Origin: Saccoglossus kowalevskii
Lineage: Eukaryota; Hemichordata; Enteropneusta; Harrimaniidae
Assembly: GCF_000003605.2 (NCBI RefSeq)
Contig: NW_003115992.1
Location: 30,022-46,074 of the forward strand
Reading direction: 5' to 3'
DNA length: 16,053 nucleotides
In this document: piece by piece, positions 1 through 8,799 of the stretch
Position numbering within the stretch: the stretch's first letter is position 1
Layout of the letters: each line of letters begins with the position of its first letter
Translations under genes and position numbers: made by a program
The notes under the pieces: model-generated
Told to the model about the DNA's origin: nothing
Databases searched by the model: none
Seen by the model: the letters and a program-made list of their open reading frames with translations, nothing else

Positions 1-708
1 TTTTTTCGAATTATATTTAATGTGTCTCCAATACTCTCAGCACATGGGAGTTCTTTCTAAGCTTTCTTTGATTTCTATTGTTCTTTGATAATTTCACCAA
101 AATATATTGTAAACCATCGACATTTTCATGAAGTTGAATTGTTCCGGACTGGCAGTTGCAAATTCCTGGCTAATAGCCTGCATTGGACCAAATTTATATA
201 AAACGTGTTACATATGTAATGCTGTAATACATTGTAATATTATGAGGTTTATGTTGCACTATGGCCATCGTATCGACTAACATGTAGCAGAGGTCAATGT
301 GATCCTGTACTGCTTCTGTGCATATTTTTTCGGTGTCCTCGTTATAGCCTTATTATTGCTTGTAGTAATAATTTTAGAGATTATAGGCTGAAATGTTTTT
401 ACACTGTGAGAATTTTCTATTTCCGCCATGCTGTACAGTGATTCTGCTTCAAATGTAAACAAGAGATTTTCAATTCACAATTTCACAAAATAGTCCTGTT
501 TATAGTCTGCACTTTCCTTCAGAAGATTGGGACAAAAATAGCCAAATTTTTCGAGTAGAAATTGAAAATTGTCTAAAATTTTGTCTGTTAGCTCCGAAAT
601 TAGGGTTCATTACTAGAAATATTGAAGAATATGGGAACAAATTTAGACAATAAAGACTGGTGTTGATAATGTAAACTTATGCTTGTCAATGTTTTTTGTA
701 TCTTTCAG
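1..708 (+). other. Intron of the gene that ends at 824
   Basis: This is AT-rich sequence with no convincing exon. It ends in a good 3' splice site: a T-rich tract followed by TTTCAG at 703-708. A 61-codon minus-strand open frame at 277-462 has no recognisable protein character and is taken as chance. The upstream exons of the plus-strand gene are presumed to lie before the window. Confidence 0.55.
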
Positions 709-824
709 CACATAGCTATGCTGTTGGGTTTGGTGCATGTGCTGGATTTGGTATTAGTGCTGCTTTGTACAAACACGGAAAGATGGAAGACTGGCCTTTT
801 GTAATTCAAGACCCCAGATATTAA
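709..824 (+). CDS. Terminal coding exon of an unidentified small membrane-type protein (partial)
   Basis: After the acceptor at 703-708, the frame starting with two bases of a split codon reads HSYAVGFGACAGFG, then ISAALYKHGKMEDWPF, and ends QDPRY before TAA at 822-824. The first half is a glycine- and alanine-rich hydrophobic stretch of the kind seen in packed transmembrane helices of small mitochondrial or ER membrane proteins. The second half is a short polar tail with one acidic and aromatic patch. I do not recognise the family. The exon is too short for the stop-free length alone to be convincing. The support is the clean acceptor, the protein-like composition and an AATAAA signal about 480 bases downstream. 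The rest of the gene is outside the window or hidden in the upstream intron. Confidence 0.6.
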
Positions 825-1307
825 TTAACACTTCCTTTGAATGCACTGAAATATTTGTTTTTTTTGTAAGAAAAGTAAATGGAATTTTAGGTTTTCCCTG
901 AAAAGCTGTAATTTATGTGTGACGTGTGCATCTTTAGGTGCTTGCCGCTGAAAGCTTGTAATGAAACAGCACCAACTAGAGATGAAAGTGTTCAAACCTA
1001 TTCCAGATTTGGTGAGGGCACTATTATGTGGTCTTTGTAGTGTTAGACACCAATGACCATGCATGCTCCATACTTTTTTAGATAAATACAAGATTGAGAA
1101 TACCCTTTCCAAATCACCTAGTTGTATGTGTATCATGGTGCAAAGTAAACAACAAATTGGAGTAAGAAAAATGGCACAATTTTCCTTTTGTATATCACTA
1201 CTGACTGTTTACCATCCTAAGGGCTGATTTGTTTTGATTAATTCTACCGACTATGTACAGATAATTATTGGAAATATTCTAGAAGTTCATCATGTTAATT
1301 TGGTTTT

Positions 1308-1313
1308 AATAAA
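1308..1313 (+). terminator. Poly(A) signal AATAAA for the gene ending at 824
   Basis: AATAAA lies 484 bases after the stop codon, followed by T-rich sequence. A second AATAAA at 1428-1433 is an alternative. The sequence between 825 and here is read as 3' UTR. A 103-codon open frame on the opposite strand in this stretch (825-1136) resembles nothing and is ignored. Confidence 0.5.
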
Positions 1314-1610
1314 ATCTATTTGACCAAATTGTATTTTTTTTAAGTGTAAGTGTCCACTTGACTCTTAGTGGGAGAGGTAATGTTTTTTTTTTATTCTGAT
1401 CTTTTCCTTCTCCAAATCTACTACAGAAATAAAAAATGGTAAAGACAATGTTGCAGGGAGATTTAGTGATGGATGGTTTGTTAACAATAACAGCAGTGAG
1501 CAGTTTTCTGTTTCCTAAAATTACACGTTATCTGTTTGTGAGAGAGTGCATTGAACAGTCAATGTCCCTATGTGTCGCATACGACTTGTTTACTACTTCC
1601 GTGTGACTGA

Positions 1611-1705
1611 GAATGTTCTAGAACCGTACTGTGTCTGGGTGGAATTTTTAGAAGTTGGTTGAATAGGTAATAGGACACTGTAGAAGGTAATGGAACATTC
1701 TAGAA
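1611..1705 (+). promoter_or_regulatory. Pair of perfect heat-shock elements
   Basis: GAATGTTCTAGAA at 1611-1623 and GAACATTCTAGAA at 1693-1705 each fit GAAnnTTCnnGAA exactly, the three-unit binding site of the HSF1 trimer. They are 82 bases apart and 66-160 bases upstream of a TATA box. Whether the sites are used cannot be seen from sequence. Confidence 0.6.
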
Positions 1706-1770
1706 ATTTGTAGTAAGTTCCAGACTCGTTATGTATGCTGATGTAATGGTCTATTTATAGACAGTGTGGG

Positions 1771-1806
1771 TATATATATGGGAGTTGTTCAGCACCAAGA
1801 TCAGAT
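1771..1806 (+). promoter_or_regulatory. TATA box and possible initiator
   Basis: TATATATATG begins at 1771. A TCAGATC motif about 30 bases further (near 1802) could serve as initiator. The position just downstream of the heat-shock elements supports a core promoter. The downstream transcript is undefined. Confidence 0.4.
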
Positions 1807-2200
1807 CGGAGATCTCGTTGAATTGTATTGGAGTTTAAGTATCTAGTTATTGGAGTAGTGGAGTTTTACCGCGTTATTGTACTTGATGTTTGCAGAGTGT
1901 AATAATACCAGTACCAGTTGAAACCTCGTCTGTTGGCTCCGTGTTCATATTTTATCATCGCCGCCAGGGAAGTCTTTTTGTTACTGTTGCCATTTTGGTA
2001 TTTGAACCATTACACCTGTACTATACCAATTACGGTAATATTACGCTGCGTGTGACACTATGCCCAAGGCAACGTACCGGTAGTCAACAAGAGTCAGAGT
2101 TGCTGAAGACCACATCAGTGAACAATAAACATAATCAAAAGTGCTATCTAATTTGGCCAAAATAAGTCCTATTTGAATGATCCACAATGCAATAAACATA

Positions 2201-3924
2201 GTAAACACAAATGGAATAATTTACTGTGGAAATTGATTCAAGATTATATTAAATATTTACCCAGGTGACTTGTTTTACGTGCAAAAACATGTGAAATTGA
2301 AATGAATGTTTAGTGTGTGTAGCCAATGGAACTAATGTTAACGAACCAGGAGCATGTTTTCAGTTAAATCAAAGCATATGCGGGACAGAATTTGATGAAT
2401 CGAAAAACCCTTTTTCAACAAACAAGCCAGGCATGGCACAGTCCCGTGGTTAAGTTTTTAGACCATCAATGAGTTAAAGAAAAGTACATGTGTGTAAAAT
2501 CTGGTTCTGGGCATTTCAAAATTCCAGATTGTTGTGCATTTTAATAATGGTAATAATGCCATCAGTTATATTTAATTGGACTAACATGTTACATATGTAC
2601 CGATATATTTATGTCATGTTGAACAAATACAAAGGTTGAAGTGTTCCTCTATGTATGAATTAATGTGTACTGAAGTCCATTCTTCAAGAACACCAAAAAA
2701 AAATCGGCGCAAGTTGACCACTTTGAATCAAAATGTGAAAAAAAAACATCCTTCATAAAAATCTGTAGAAGATTAATCAATGGTTGTTCAAACAAAGTCA
2801 CTGTCTTTGCTAGTAAAAGTGATTATTGACCATGCATGATCTTATGCTCGGCAGTAAGATCAGTATTATGCAGTGCACATTACAAGAACCATTCTCATTT
2901 AATTTTTATTGTGTCTCAACAAATTCTCAAAATCACTTGATTCACGTTCAATTTCAAAGCACTATAGTAAATAAAGTCAACCTATTGTACCTAGTTTTTA
3001 AAAGTTCGCAAGATTATCTTTTATTGGTTGAATATTCTGGATATAAGAACCAATTAAAATGACCAACGTGCATCAGTATGTTTGATGGAACACTAAAACT
3101 ATGATTATTCATCATTTAAATTCAATCTGATCCAAGAAACGTGTGTGTCAACTATACCCTGTCACTTTGCCAACCAACAAAACCGAGCAAGTCCAAGAAA
3201 TGACGCCGGAGGTGAAAAAAACCCAAAAATTGCCGGCAGTCAGCCATTTTGAATCCAAAGGAAGTATGTTCATCCAGCATACCAAATTAAAAAAAAAAAA
3301 AAACATGGACATGTCCAAAAAATGAGATTGTGGTTTTACAACATTTTAATGATAGAATGAGTGCAATTTGGTAAAAAAATACCCGATTTAAAAGCAACGC
3401 TGACGTTTGTATTTCAACTACTATTATGGTCTTCTTTGAACCGAACGGTCAAAGTACGTTGCGAAACTGTCTAGATATGCAAAACGGTGAAACAAAATGC
3501 CCGCTAATTGAACTTTTTGAATAAAAAAATATATAAAACCGTCATAGCATGCTTGAAATAAGAATGGAAAACGTCTTGTAAGTAGCATCACATTGATTCC
3601 CTGTGTTAGATATTCACTAGCAATTCAGTGGAGCAATACTATGCTATGGTCTGTCCCACTCAATATATGAACTACATGTACATGTTATGGTAAAAATAAA
3701 GGTAAATTCAGTGCCAGTCATGATTCAAGCATTTTAGCATTAACTTGTTTATGCGAGGGTATACAACTTAGCAGTAGGGTGGAAATGCTTTATTTGGATT
3801 CAGCAATTTCGCTCAGAATAATTTCAGCTTAGTACGAGGAAGAACAACTGTATTTACATCAAATTCTTGTTATAAACGCCAGGCAACGTGTGTTCAAATT
3901 TCATGAGTTGTAAACGTTGCATAA
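2201..3924. other. Intergenic, AT-rich; two relatives of a degenerate repeat
   Basis: No supported gene is present. Open frames at 2826-3062 and 3143-3325 contain homopolymer runs and have no domain character. Two stretches, 2706-2735 and 3235-3259, share a GTxxxCCAxTTTGAATC core with the repeat block at 14050-14340. Long A-runs near 2697, 2740 and 3288 accompany them and could be remnants of SINE-like tails. Confidence 0.4.
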
Positions 3925-4005
3925 GCCCGATATCGAACATGATGCTGTGAGACTCGGACAACTAATAATTCATTGGTTGTCTGAGGGTGAGACGACCACT
4001 GCGCT
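3925..4005 (-). mobile_element. Eroded copy of the TTAA foldback (MITE) family, one clear end
   Basis: The sequence at 3988-4005 (GAGACGACCACTGCGCT) followed by TTAA at 4006-4009 matches the terminal inverted repeat of the copies at 4682-4782 and 13367-13483. Further in, GAACATGATG and GTGAGACTC match internal positions of the 13367 copy, where TGTTCGATAT and GAGACTC lie at the same relative place. The other end is not recognisable. Confidence 0.4.
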
Positions 4006-4520
4006 TTAATATCATATAAGAACAACCTACAGAAACAATTCCTATTTTTCTAGGTAATGAATGTGTTCCTTGAGATTGATAGACTGCATTTTTAGCCTAG
4101 CATTTGTGCAGTGCTCCACACTAAAGACCGCGCCATAATAGCTACGACACTACTAACATCATTGGCTGAAGACTTGATTGGTTGAATCACAGTCCCTCTA
4201 TGGTGGTTGAATGAAAATGTTGTCGATGCAAACTCTTGTGTGATGATTAAAATATATATGCACGAACTGTCAAAAGAACCATGAGAGTATTTAATTTCTC
4301 TATACGATTAATAAGTATGATGTTGCATAAATATGAATGAGATATTACTAGCATTGTATCTAGGCATTAGTGAAGTGACGTATAGCAATGAAGTTACACA
4401 TGCATTCTTAGCGCGCTATATGTCACTTGTACTCTTAACTTCTGGTTCGAAACTTGACAAACACCATCGTATGTACACACTTTCTGAATCTCTTGTCCAC
4501 AGTAAAGTGACAAATATTGA

Positions 4521-4677
4521 AGAGGGAGGATCGTCCTCTGTGCACGCGCGGGAATTGAGTCCTAATCAACGATAACAACGCGTGCTTAAAACTCAAAGGC
4601 TCATGGGTATAAGCTTGTTTGTGTACAACGACACGCTATGGTCGTCTGTTGTGTGCACAGGTGGCGGCGACTCAGTT
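4521..4677 (+). mobile_element. MITE copy E1, orientation opposite to its neighbour
   Basis: The element starts AGAGGGAGGATCGTC after TTGA and ends GGTGGCGGCGACTCAGT before TTAA. Inner parts of the two ends are complementary (TGTGCAC near 4540 and GTGCACAG near 4653). Aligned to the reverse complement of the copy at 4682-4782 it shares GGGAATTG, CTTGTTT and the 17-base block CAACGACACGCTATGG plus flank. It carries about 54 extra bases (roughly 4558-4611). That extra piece includes AACAACGCGTG, also found in the copies at 8671 and 13367, so the extra sequence may be ancestral rather than an insertion. Confidence 0.65.
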
Positions 4678-4681
4678 TTAA

Positions 4682-4782
4682 AGCGGGGGAGTCTTCACCT
4701 GCGCATACGTCAGATTGCCATAGCGTGTCGTTGTTTCGAAACAAGCAATTCCCACGCGTGCGCAGGTGACGACCCTCCCGCT
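4682..4782 (+). mobile_element. MITE copy E2: non-autonomous element with TTAA target duplication
   Basis: The element is 101 bp. Exact TTAA stands on both sides (4678-4681 and 4783-4786). The terminal inverted repeats are 24 bp and match at 21 positions: AGCGGGGGAGTCTTC... at 4682-4705 against the complement of TGCGCAGGTGACGACC... at 4759-4782. No coding capacity is present. TTAA duplication is typical of piggyBac-type transposons, but the terminal bases (AGCG rather than CCC) are not the usual piggyBac start, so I leave the superfamily open. Confidence 0.75.
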
Positions 4783-4786
4783 TTAA

Positions 4787-5840
4787 TGCTAATTATCAAC
4801 TGCCTTAATGGTGAACTGTAAATGCAGTTATGGTGTGAATATATTTACTCACAACCGACTGAGTAAAGACACGTTAACGAAAGGCCCGGGAATTATCAAT
4901 ATCAATGTCTTAAAAAAGAATGACCTTTAAATCAGCTTAAATGTCAAATTTAACCCCAAATCAATACAGGTAAGTAGTATTAAAATATATATACTGTATA
5001 AAGTAATGAGATATTGTACATGAAGTTAGTTAAACACTGTACTGTGCATAGTTAACATTGGGTCAGAACTGAATTGGCAACCTTCTCATTAATTGTATCA
5101 CTAAAGCCCATTTAGTTAAACACATCTCATCGGTGGTGTCGCTGTTTAATGCGCTTGCACTTCAAATGTGTGCAGCGCATGTTTCCCCGTGTTCCACAAA
5201 ACAACCGACTGCATTGCGTCACTCGAGTCCGTGTGCATATAATCTGTTTAATTGATTCAGTATTTGTTGGGTATTAATTAAGGTATTTCAGTCGCCACGC
5301 GTTTTAATTTCCGTTTATAAAGAATGCATTTGCTCCATGGTCATTTCTCGGCTTTTATGATGTTGATTCCTTTTATATCAATAATTCACGATTTACAAAG
5401 TTGTATCAAAACACAGAATGTTACGTAAATCGATAACCTTCGACAACGACTCGGTTCTCAGGTGTAATGAATATTCTAGAAGATTGAAAACGACAACTAT
5501 ATTGGTTGTGTAATCCCCTGTTATTCTTTTATTATAGCCCTACCCCGTCTGTAGACAAGTTAGATTAATATATTGTAGCTTTCATACGATTTTTCACCAT
5601 CCTTGGGACAGAATATTTGAATTGTGTTTCAACCTAATGAATAATTTTTGATTTATTTAAATACCAGAATACTGCTTTACTAATGTTATAGAACAAAATA
5701 GAATAACGCCCTCTTGTGTAAAAGTGCATCTATGACGTAGCGATTTCGTTGACACCGACAATGTTGCTTGGTTGTGTCATACCATGGTCAGACACACCTC
5801 ACAAGAATCATATCGTGAATCCTAATGTTAAAGAAATAAT
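4787..5840. other. Intergenic; hairpin and one isolated heat-shock element
   Basis: No gene is supported. A hairpin can form at 5149-5180 (ATGCGCTTGCAC against GTGTGCAGCGCAT with one bulge). It follows GGTGGTGTCGCTG, which faintly recalls the MITE ends. A perfect heat-shock element, GAATATTCTAGAA, is at 5469-5481. Confidence 0.4.
5469..5481 (+). promoter_or_regulatory. Third perfect heat-shock element
   Basis: GAATATTCTAGAA matches GAAnnTTCnnGAA exactly. It shares the TTCTAGAA core with the two sites at 1611 and 1693. No TATA box or gene start is evident nearby, so it may be a decayed relative of the 1600-2200 block or a chance match. Confidence 0.35.
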
Positions 5841-5969
5841 TTAAACATTTTCTGCCACTCGGGCCTGCATTTCTTTTCGTTTCTCACGCTTGGTGGCAAT
5901 TTTCTGTCCATTTACTACAAGGTACATAATTCGTTTCATTATTGTCTCGTCATCATTTAGAACATTATA
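5841..5969 (-). CDS. Weak candidate terminal exon, unidentified
   Basis: A minus-strand frame of 42 codons ends with TAA (complement of 5841-5843). It opens after a TAG that could itself be part of an acceptor. The translation begins YNVLNDDETIMKRIMYL, continues VVNGQKIATKREK and ends ARVAENV. The second half is a charged, helix-like stretch (TKREKRKEMQAR) of the kind seen at the C-terminus of nucleolar or coiled-coil proteins. No family is recognised and no upstream exon was found. In sequence this AT-rich an open frame of this length is common by chance. Confidence 0.2.
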   Translation of the reverse strand, partial: YNVLNDDETIMKRIMYLVVNGQKIATKREKRKEMQARVAENV

Positions 5970-7115
5970 CTAGTACCAACACTTTCGAAAACTTTATTTT
6001 TTATTGGCGGATTACTTCAATCTAAGACTGCGTAAATAGTCTTCTTTACGTGCAATTTGCGTTAAGGAAGTGTTTCGTCGCATGAGGGCGTAAGTTATTT
6101 GAAAGGTCACAGTGTCTCATAAATTAGTGACTATTGAACTTGATGTACTCTAGTGCATCGTGTCCATATACCGACGGGTATGTTGAGTTAGCTCTAAAAC
6201 CTCCCACTGAAATAGTACGTCGTAAGTCTCATGTTGCAAAGAAAATATTCTCTGTGTAAATAGGGGAAGTATAGATTATTCCAGTTTTATGGTTGTAATC
6301 GATAATCAAGATGTACTCAAGTGACCAACAAATCACAAATTTCGGTCATTCCAAACACTCCAGTCATAATGGATACGACATGGTACAGCATTTTATTAAT
6401 ACTAGTAGTAAACATTTGGAGTTGTTTTACCCCCATAGTGGTCACAGCATCGGCGCATCAATTAAAAATATAACTCAACAAATAAAAGTCAACAACAAAT
6501 AGTATATTTCAAATGTCTGGAATTACCATTTTCAGAGATCCTAAAATATTTTGTCTTTATTAGCATAAATTGCCAAATGGTTACATATGAGCTAAATATA
6601 GACTACGTTAGATTGCTAGTATGTTAGTCAACAATATAATTAACATTTCCGCGTACTATTTAAAATACCCAGAAAGCATTGTACTAAAGGTTGAAAAAAT
6701 ATTCAAAACATGTTCTCAAATTATAAAGAAACAACAAAAAACAAACACTTTACTACAAAAGCAATATTTGTTTATTGTGTAGTGTTCTTATGAGCGCATA
6801 GCCTAATGAGTTCAAGCAAAGACATGTCTTTGGTTTGAGAGTGTTTCTATAAAACCATAATAAGTAGTAAATACTCATACTCAAAAAAGGTAATGCCTAC
6901 ATTAGGTATATCCATTATGCGCTCAAATTATTTATCAAATAACATAAACTGATGGTAACTATGCGGTGTTCCACTCATTCTACTTCACCCCACTAACGCA
7001 TATATGTACGACGCTAGACATATCTCATTACCATGTCAGATATATGCAAACGTCACATACCCTGGAAGACATCTTTCGTGCCAGTATCGGGGAATACTTT
7101 TTGTTCATTGATCAG
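5970..7115. other. Intergenic; one short signal-peptide-like open frame
   Basis: No confident gene is present. A small frame at 6369-6473 (plus strand) starts MDTTWYSILLILVVN and ends ASAHQLKI. It has the shape of a signal peptide with an AxA cleavage site, but it stops after 34 residues and no usable GT donor lies before the stop. It may be the first exon of a decayed gene or a coincidence. Confidence 0.3.
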
Positions 7116-7596
7116 TACCTAAGCTGGGCGGGGAAGAATCGCGGGATCTCCAGGTAACTGACATTGTTTACGTTGACGACACTTTCAAACACAACCAATC
7201 AAAATTACTGCCAATATCTGATAGCAACGAATACTCGCGAGCATCGTTCCTGGACGCTGATACATTGTGGTACAGCGGAACGTCATTGAGAATGGTAAAT
7301 GACATAAACTAAAACAAAAATCGAATCGAGTCAACAACCCAAGAATATGCTGCACTATTGTGCCCTCTCATTCGGTAGTTAAAATATACGGAAAAATACT
7401 AATTGATAAAACGTCATGTGTTTTTGTGTTGTGTTTTCGATATCATAATAAAAATATATACATTGTGCAGTACATCCCCAACAAAAGTGCTTCGCGGATA
7501 GAGGTGTATCTAATCGGATTCGAAACCCTGGGAACGAACGATACCATTGTTAGCGAATTTTGCTCAAAGCACAAATTTAATAGAATCCTAATTTAG
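7116..7596 (+). CDS. Candidate two-exon gene end, unidentified
   Basis: The first piece (7116-7294) follows a T-rich acceptor ending ATTGATCAG and ends at a GTAAAT donor. It gives 59 full codons including LQVTDIVYVDDTFK and ASFLDADTLWYSGTS. The second piece (7471-7596) follows an acceptor ending TTGTGCAG and reads YIPNKSASRIEVYLIGFE to a C-terminal FNRILI and TAG. The two join in the same phase across a 176-base intron. GC content is visibly higher here than in the flanks. I do not recognise the protein, no start codon exon was found and no AATAAA follows. It is reported because the splice signals and frame agree, with clear doubt. Confidence 0.25.
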
Positions 7597-8443
7597 CCAA
7601 CAATCTCATTGTGAGAATATACTCCCTTTAAAACTATCGATATCATGAATTACAAAATAGCTAAATTAGTTAAAATAACGTACAAGCTAAAAAAAAAATA
7701 CATGTTTTACAGTATGTTGACCAAGTGGACTGCACCCCAGCCCCCGCCTCCATTCAGGTCCTACATATACCCTGTGCTCATATAAGTGCACATGATACAG
7801 GCTACCATGATTGTTCAAAGACCAATTACTAAGCATACAATGGAACATGTTAATAACAAACAAGTGAGATATAACAACGGACAATACACTCGTCTAACAA
7901 ACTCGTCTGACGGAGTTTCAATGTTATACTTAATTGTGCAGTAGAGAATTCAAATACATCAACATGCTACAACAACCATTACTGATAAAAGGACTACACA
8001 ATTTACTTTCTGAAATGATTTTCCTATTAAAATTCACCTTAAAGAAGAATTCAACTTCGAATTAATAACGTTCACTTGTGTAGATATGTCACTGAACTTT
8101 TAAAATTTAATTGCAGGAACAAAATAAAAACAAATGTATAACTATATTGAGTTACTTTATCTTTGTGTACATTTTTGTGGCGCTTTTCTGTTGCTATGAC
8201 CACGGAACCAATCCAGCGGCCGAATTTCTGAAAACTTGAACGAAGCAGTTTTAGTGTCTGCTTGAATTATTAAGGGCTAACTTGGCTCCATCTCTTCTTG
8301 GTCTGGTAGTGAAACCATGCAAAATGCGGCGATAATTTAGTCTTTCCATTATTTCTGTGCATTGTTTTCTTTCTGTTTGCAAACTGAAGTGAACTGATGG
8401 AATTTGTGGTTCACTACATTGTTACTATGGTGTCACTCAAGCC
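7597..8443. other. Intergenic, no supported gene
   Basis: AT-rich sequence. A one-mismatch X-box-like motif (GTTGCTATGACCAC, 8190-8203) sits beside CCAAT, but nothing transcribable follows. The 65-codon minus-strand frame at 7687-7884 ends in an A/T homopolymer and is not credible. Confidence 0.4.
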
Positions 8444-8544
8444 ACAGTTGTCGCACCCGCGTCGAATTCGATATATTTCCCATGCGTCCTATATGTACAC
8501 TCAGCGTTCCAATACGTAATTCGGACGCACTGCGCGACGTCTGT
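8444..8544 (+). mobile_element. MITE copy C (eroded ends)
   Basis: The arms ACAGTTGTCGCACCCGCGT (from 8444) and the complement of ACGCACTGCGCGACGTCTGT (to 8544) pair over about 25 bases with a few gaps, continuing into CGAATTCG against CGTAATTCGGACGC. Internal ATGTACACTCAGCG aligns with ACGTACACAACGCG of the 13367 copy, and GTCGCAC...TTCGATAT aligns with its left arm. The outermost AGGGCGGTG bases are lost. Confidence 0.5.
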
Positions 8545-8670
8545 ATTTGTGAATATATTCACGCACACTCCTTTCGACTTGGAAATTTAGTGTTATGTTT
8601 ACTTGTATTACATTGTGAGTAATGCCTTAGACTAGTTATCTGCCCATAACGTTGGAGAATATGAAAACAA

Positions 8671-8799
8671 ATCGCCACTGTCGCCACTCCGCGTCACGTA
8701 CGATATCCCGGGACCCACGCGATGTATACAACGCGTGTAAAATACGTTGTTTGTTCGTTTCTATGAGATTTGAACGCGCGCGATACGACAACTGTGACG
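8671..8799 (+). mobile_element. MITE copy D (eroded ends, well-kept centre)
   Basis: The core GATGTATACAACGCGTGTAA (from 8721) and the following AATACGTTGTTTGTT match GACGTACACAACGCGTGTAA and AATACAATGTTTGTT of the 13367 copy. The flanking CCGCGTCACGTACGATATCCC and GAACGCGCGCGATACGACAA match its two arms in order. Terminal TTAA is not preserved. Copies C and D lie 126 bases apart in the same orientation. Confidence 0.55.

Larger units (their letters stand above)
1600..2200 (+). other. Promoter-like block: possible solo LTR or short stress-inducible transcription unit
   Basis: This block contains, in order: two perfect heat-shock elements, a TATA box, a possible initiator near 1802, and AATAAA at 2124-2129 and 2191-2196. 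The order matches an LTR or a short RNA polymerase II transcription unit. I looked for TG...CA ends, a 5-bp target duplication and an adjacent primer-binding site and found no convincing set. The LTR reading is therefore only a possibility. A 91-codon open frame (1890-2165) inside the block has no recognisable motif and no good start context. Confidence 0.35.
4521..4782. repeat. Composite inverted repeat formed by two abutting MITE copies
   Basis: Because copies E1 and E2 are in opposite orientation and share a TTAA, 4521-4642 can pair with 4718-4782. The longest perfect block is CAACGACACGCTATGG (4626-4641) against CCATAGCGTGTCGTTG (4718-4733). Each element can also fold on its own terminal repeats, so two alternative foldbacks are possible. 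The stretch is clearly GC-richer than its surroundings. Confidence 0.7.

Noticed and set aside
825-1136. 103-codon open frame on the minus strand
   Set aside because: It is antisense to the 3' UTR of the plus-strand gene, has no domain or composition bias and no acceptor or poly(A) signal of its own.
1602-2058. Complete LTR with TGTGAC...GTGACA ends
   Set aside because: The ends look tempting, but the flanking bases (TTCCG and CTATG) do not form a duplication and no primer-binding site follows.
7515-7535. GGATTCGAAACCC resembling a tRNA T-loop
   Set aside because: No matching anticodon arm, D-arm or acceptor stem could be built around it, and it falls within the candidate exon at 7471-7596.
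8397-8514. Short plus-strand frame starting MEFVVHYIV as a first exon
   Set aside because: It runs into MITE copy C and stops inside it. The X-box-like motif within it (GTTACTATGGTGTC) has a mismatch in the right half-site.
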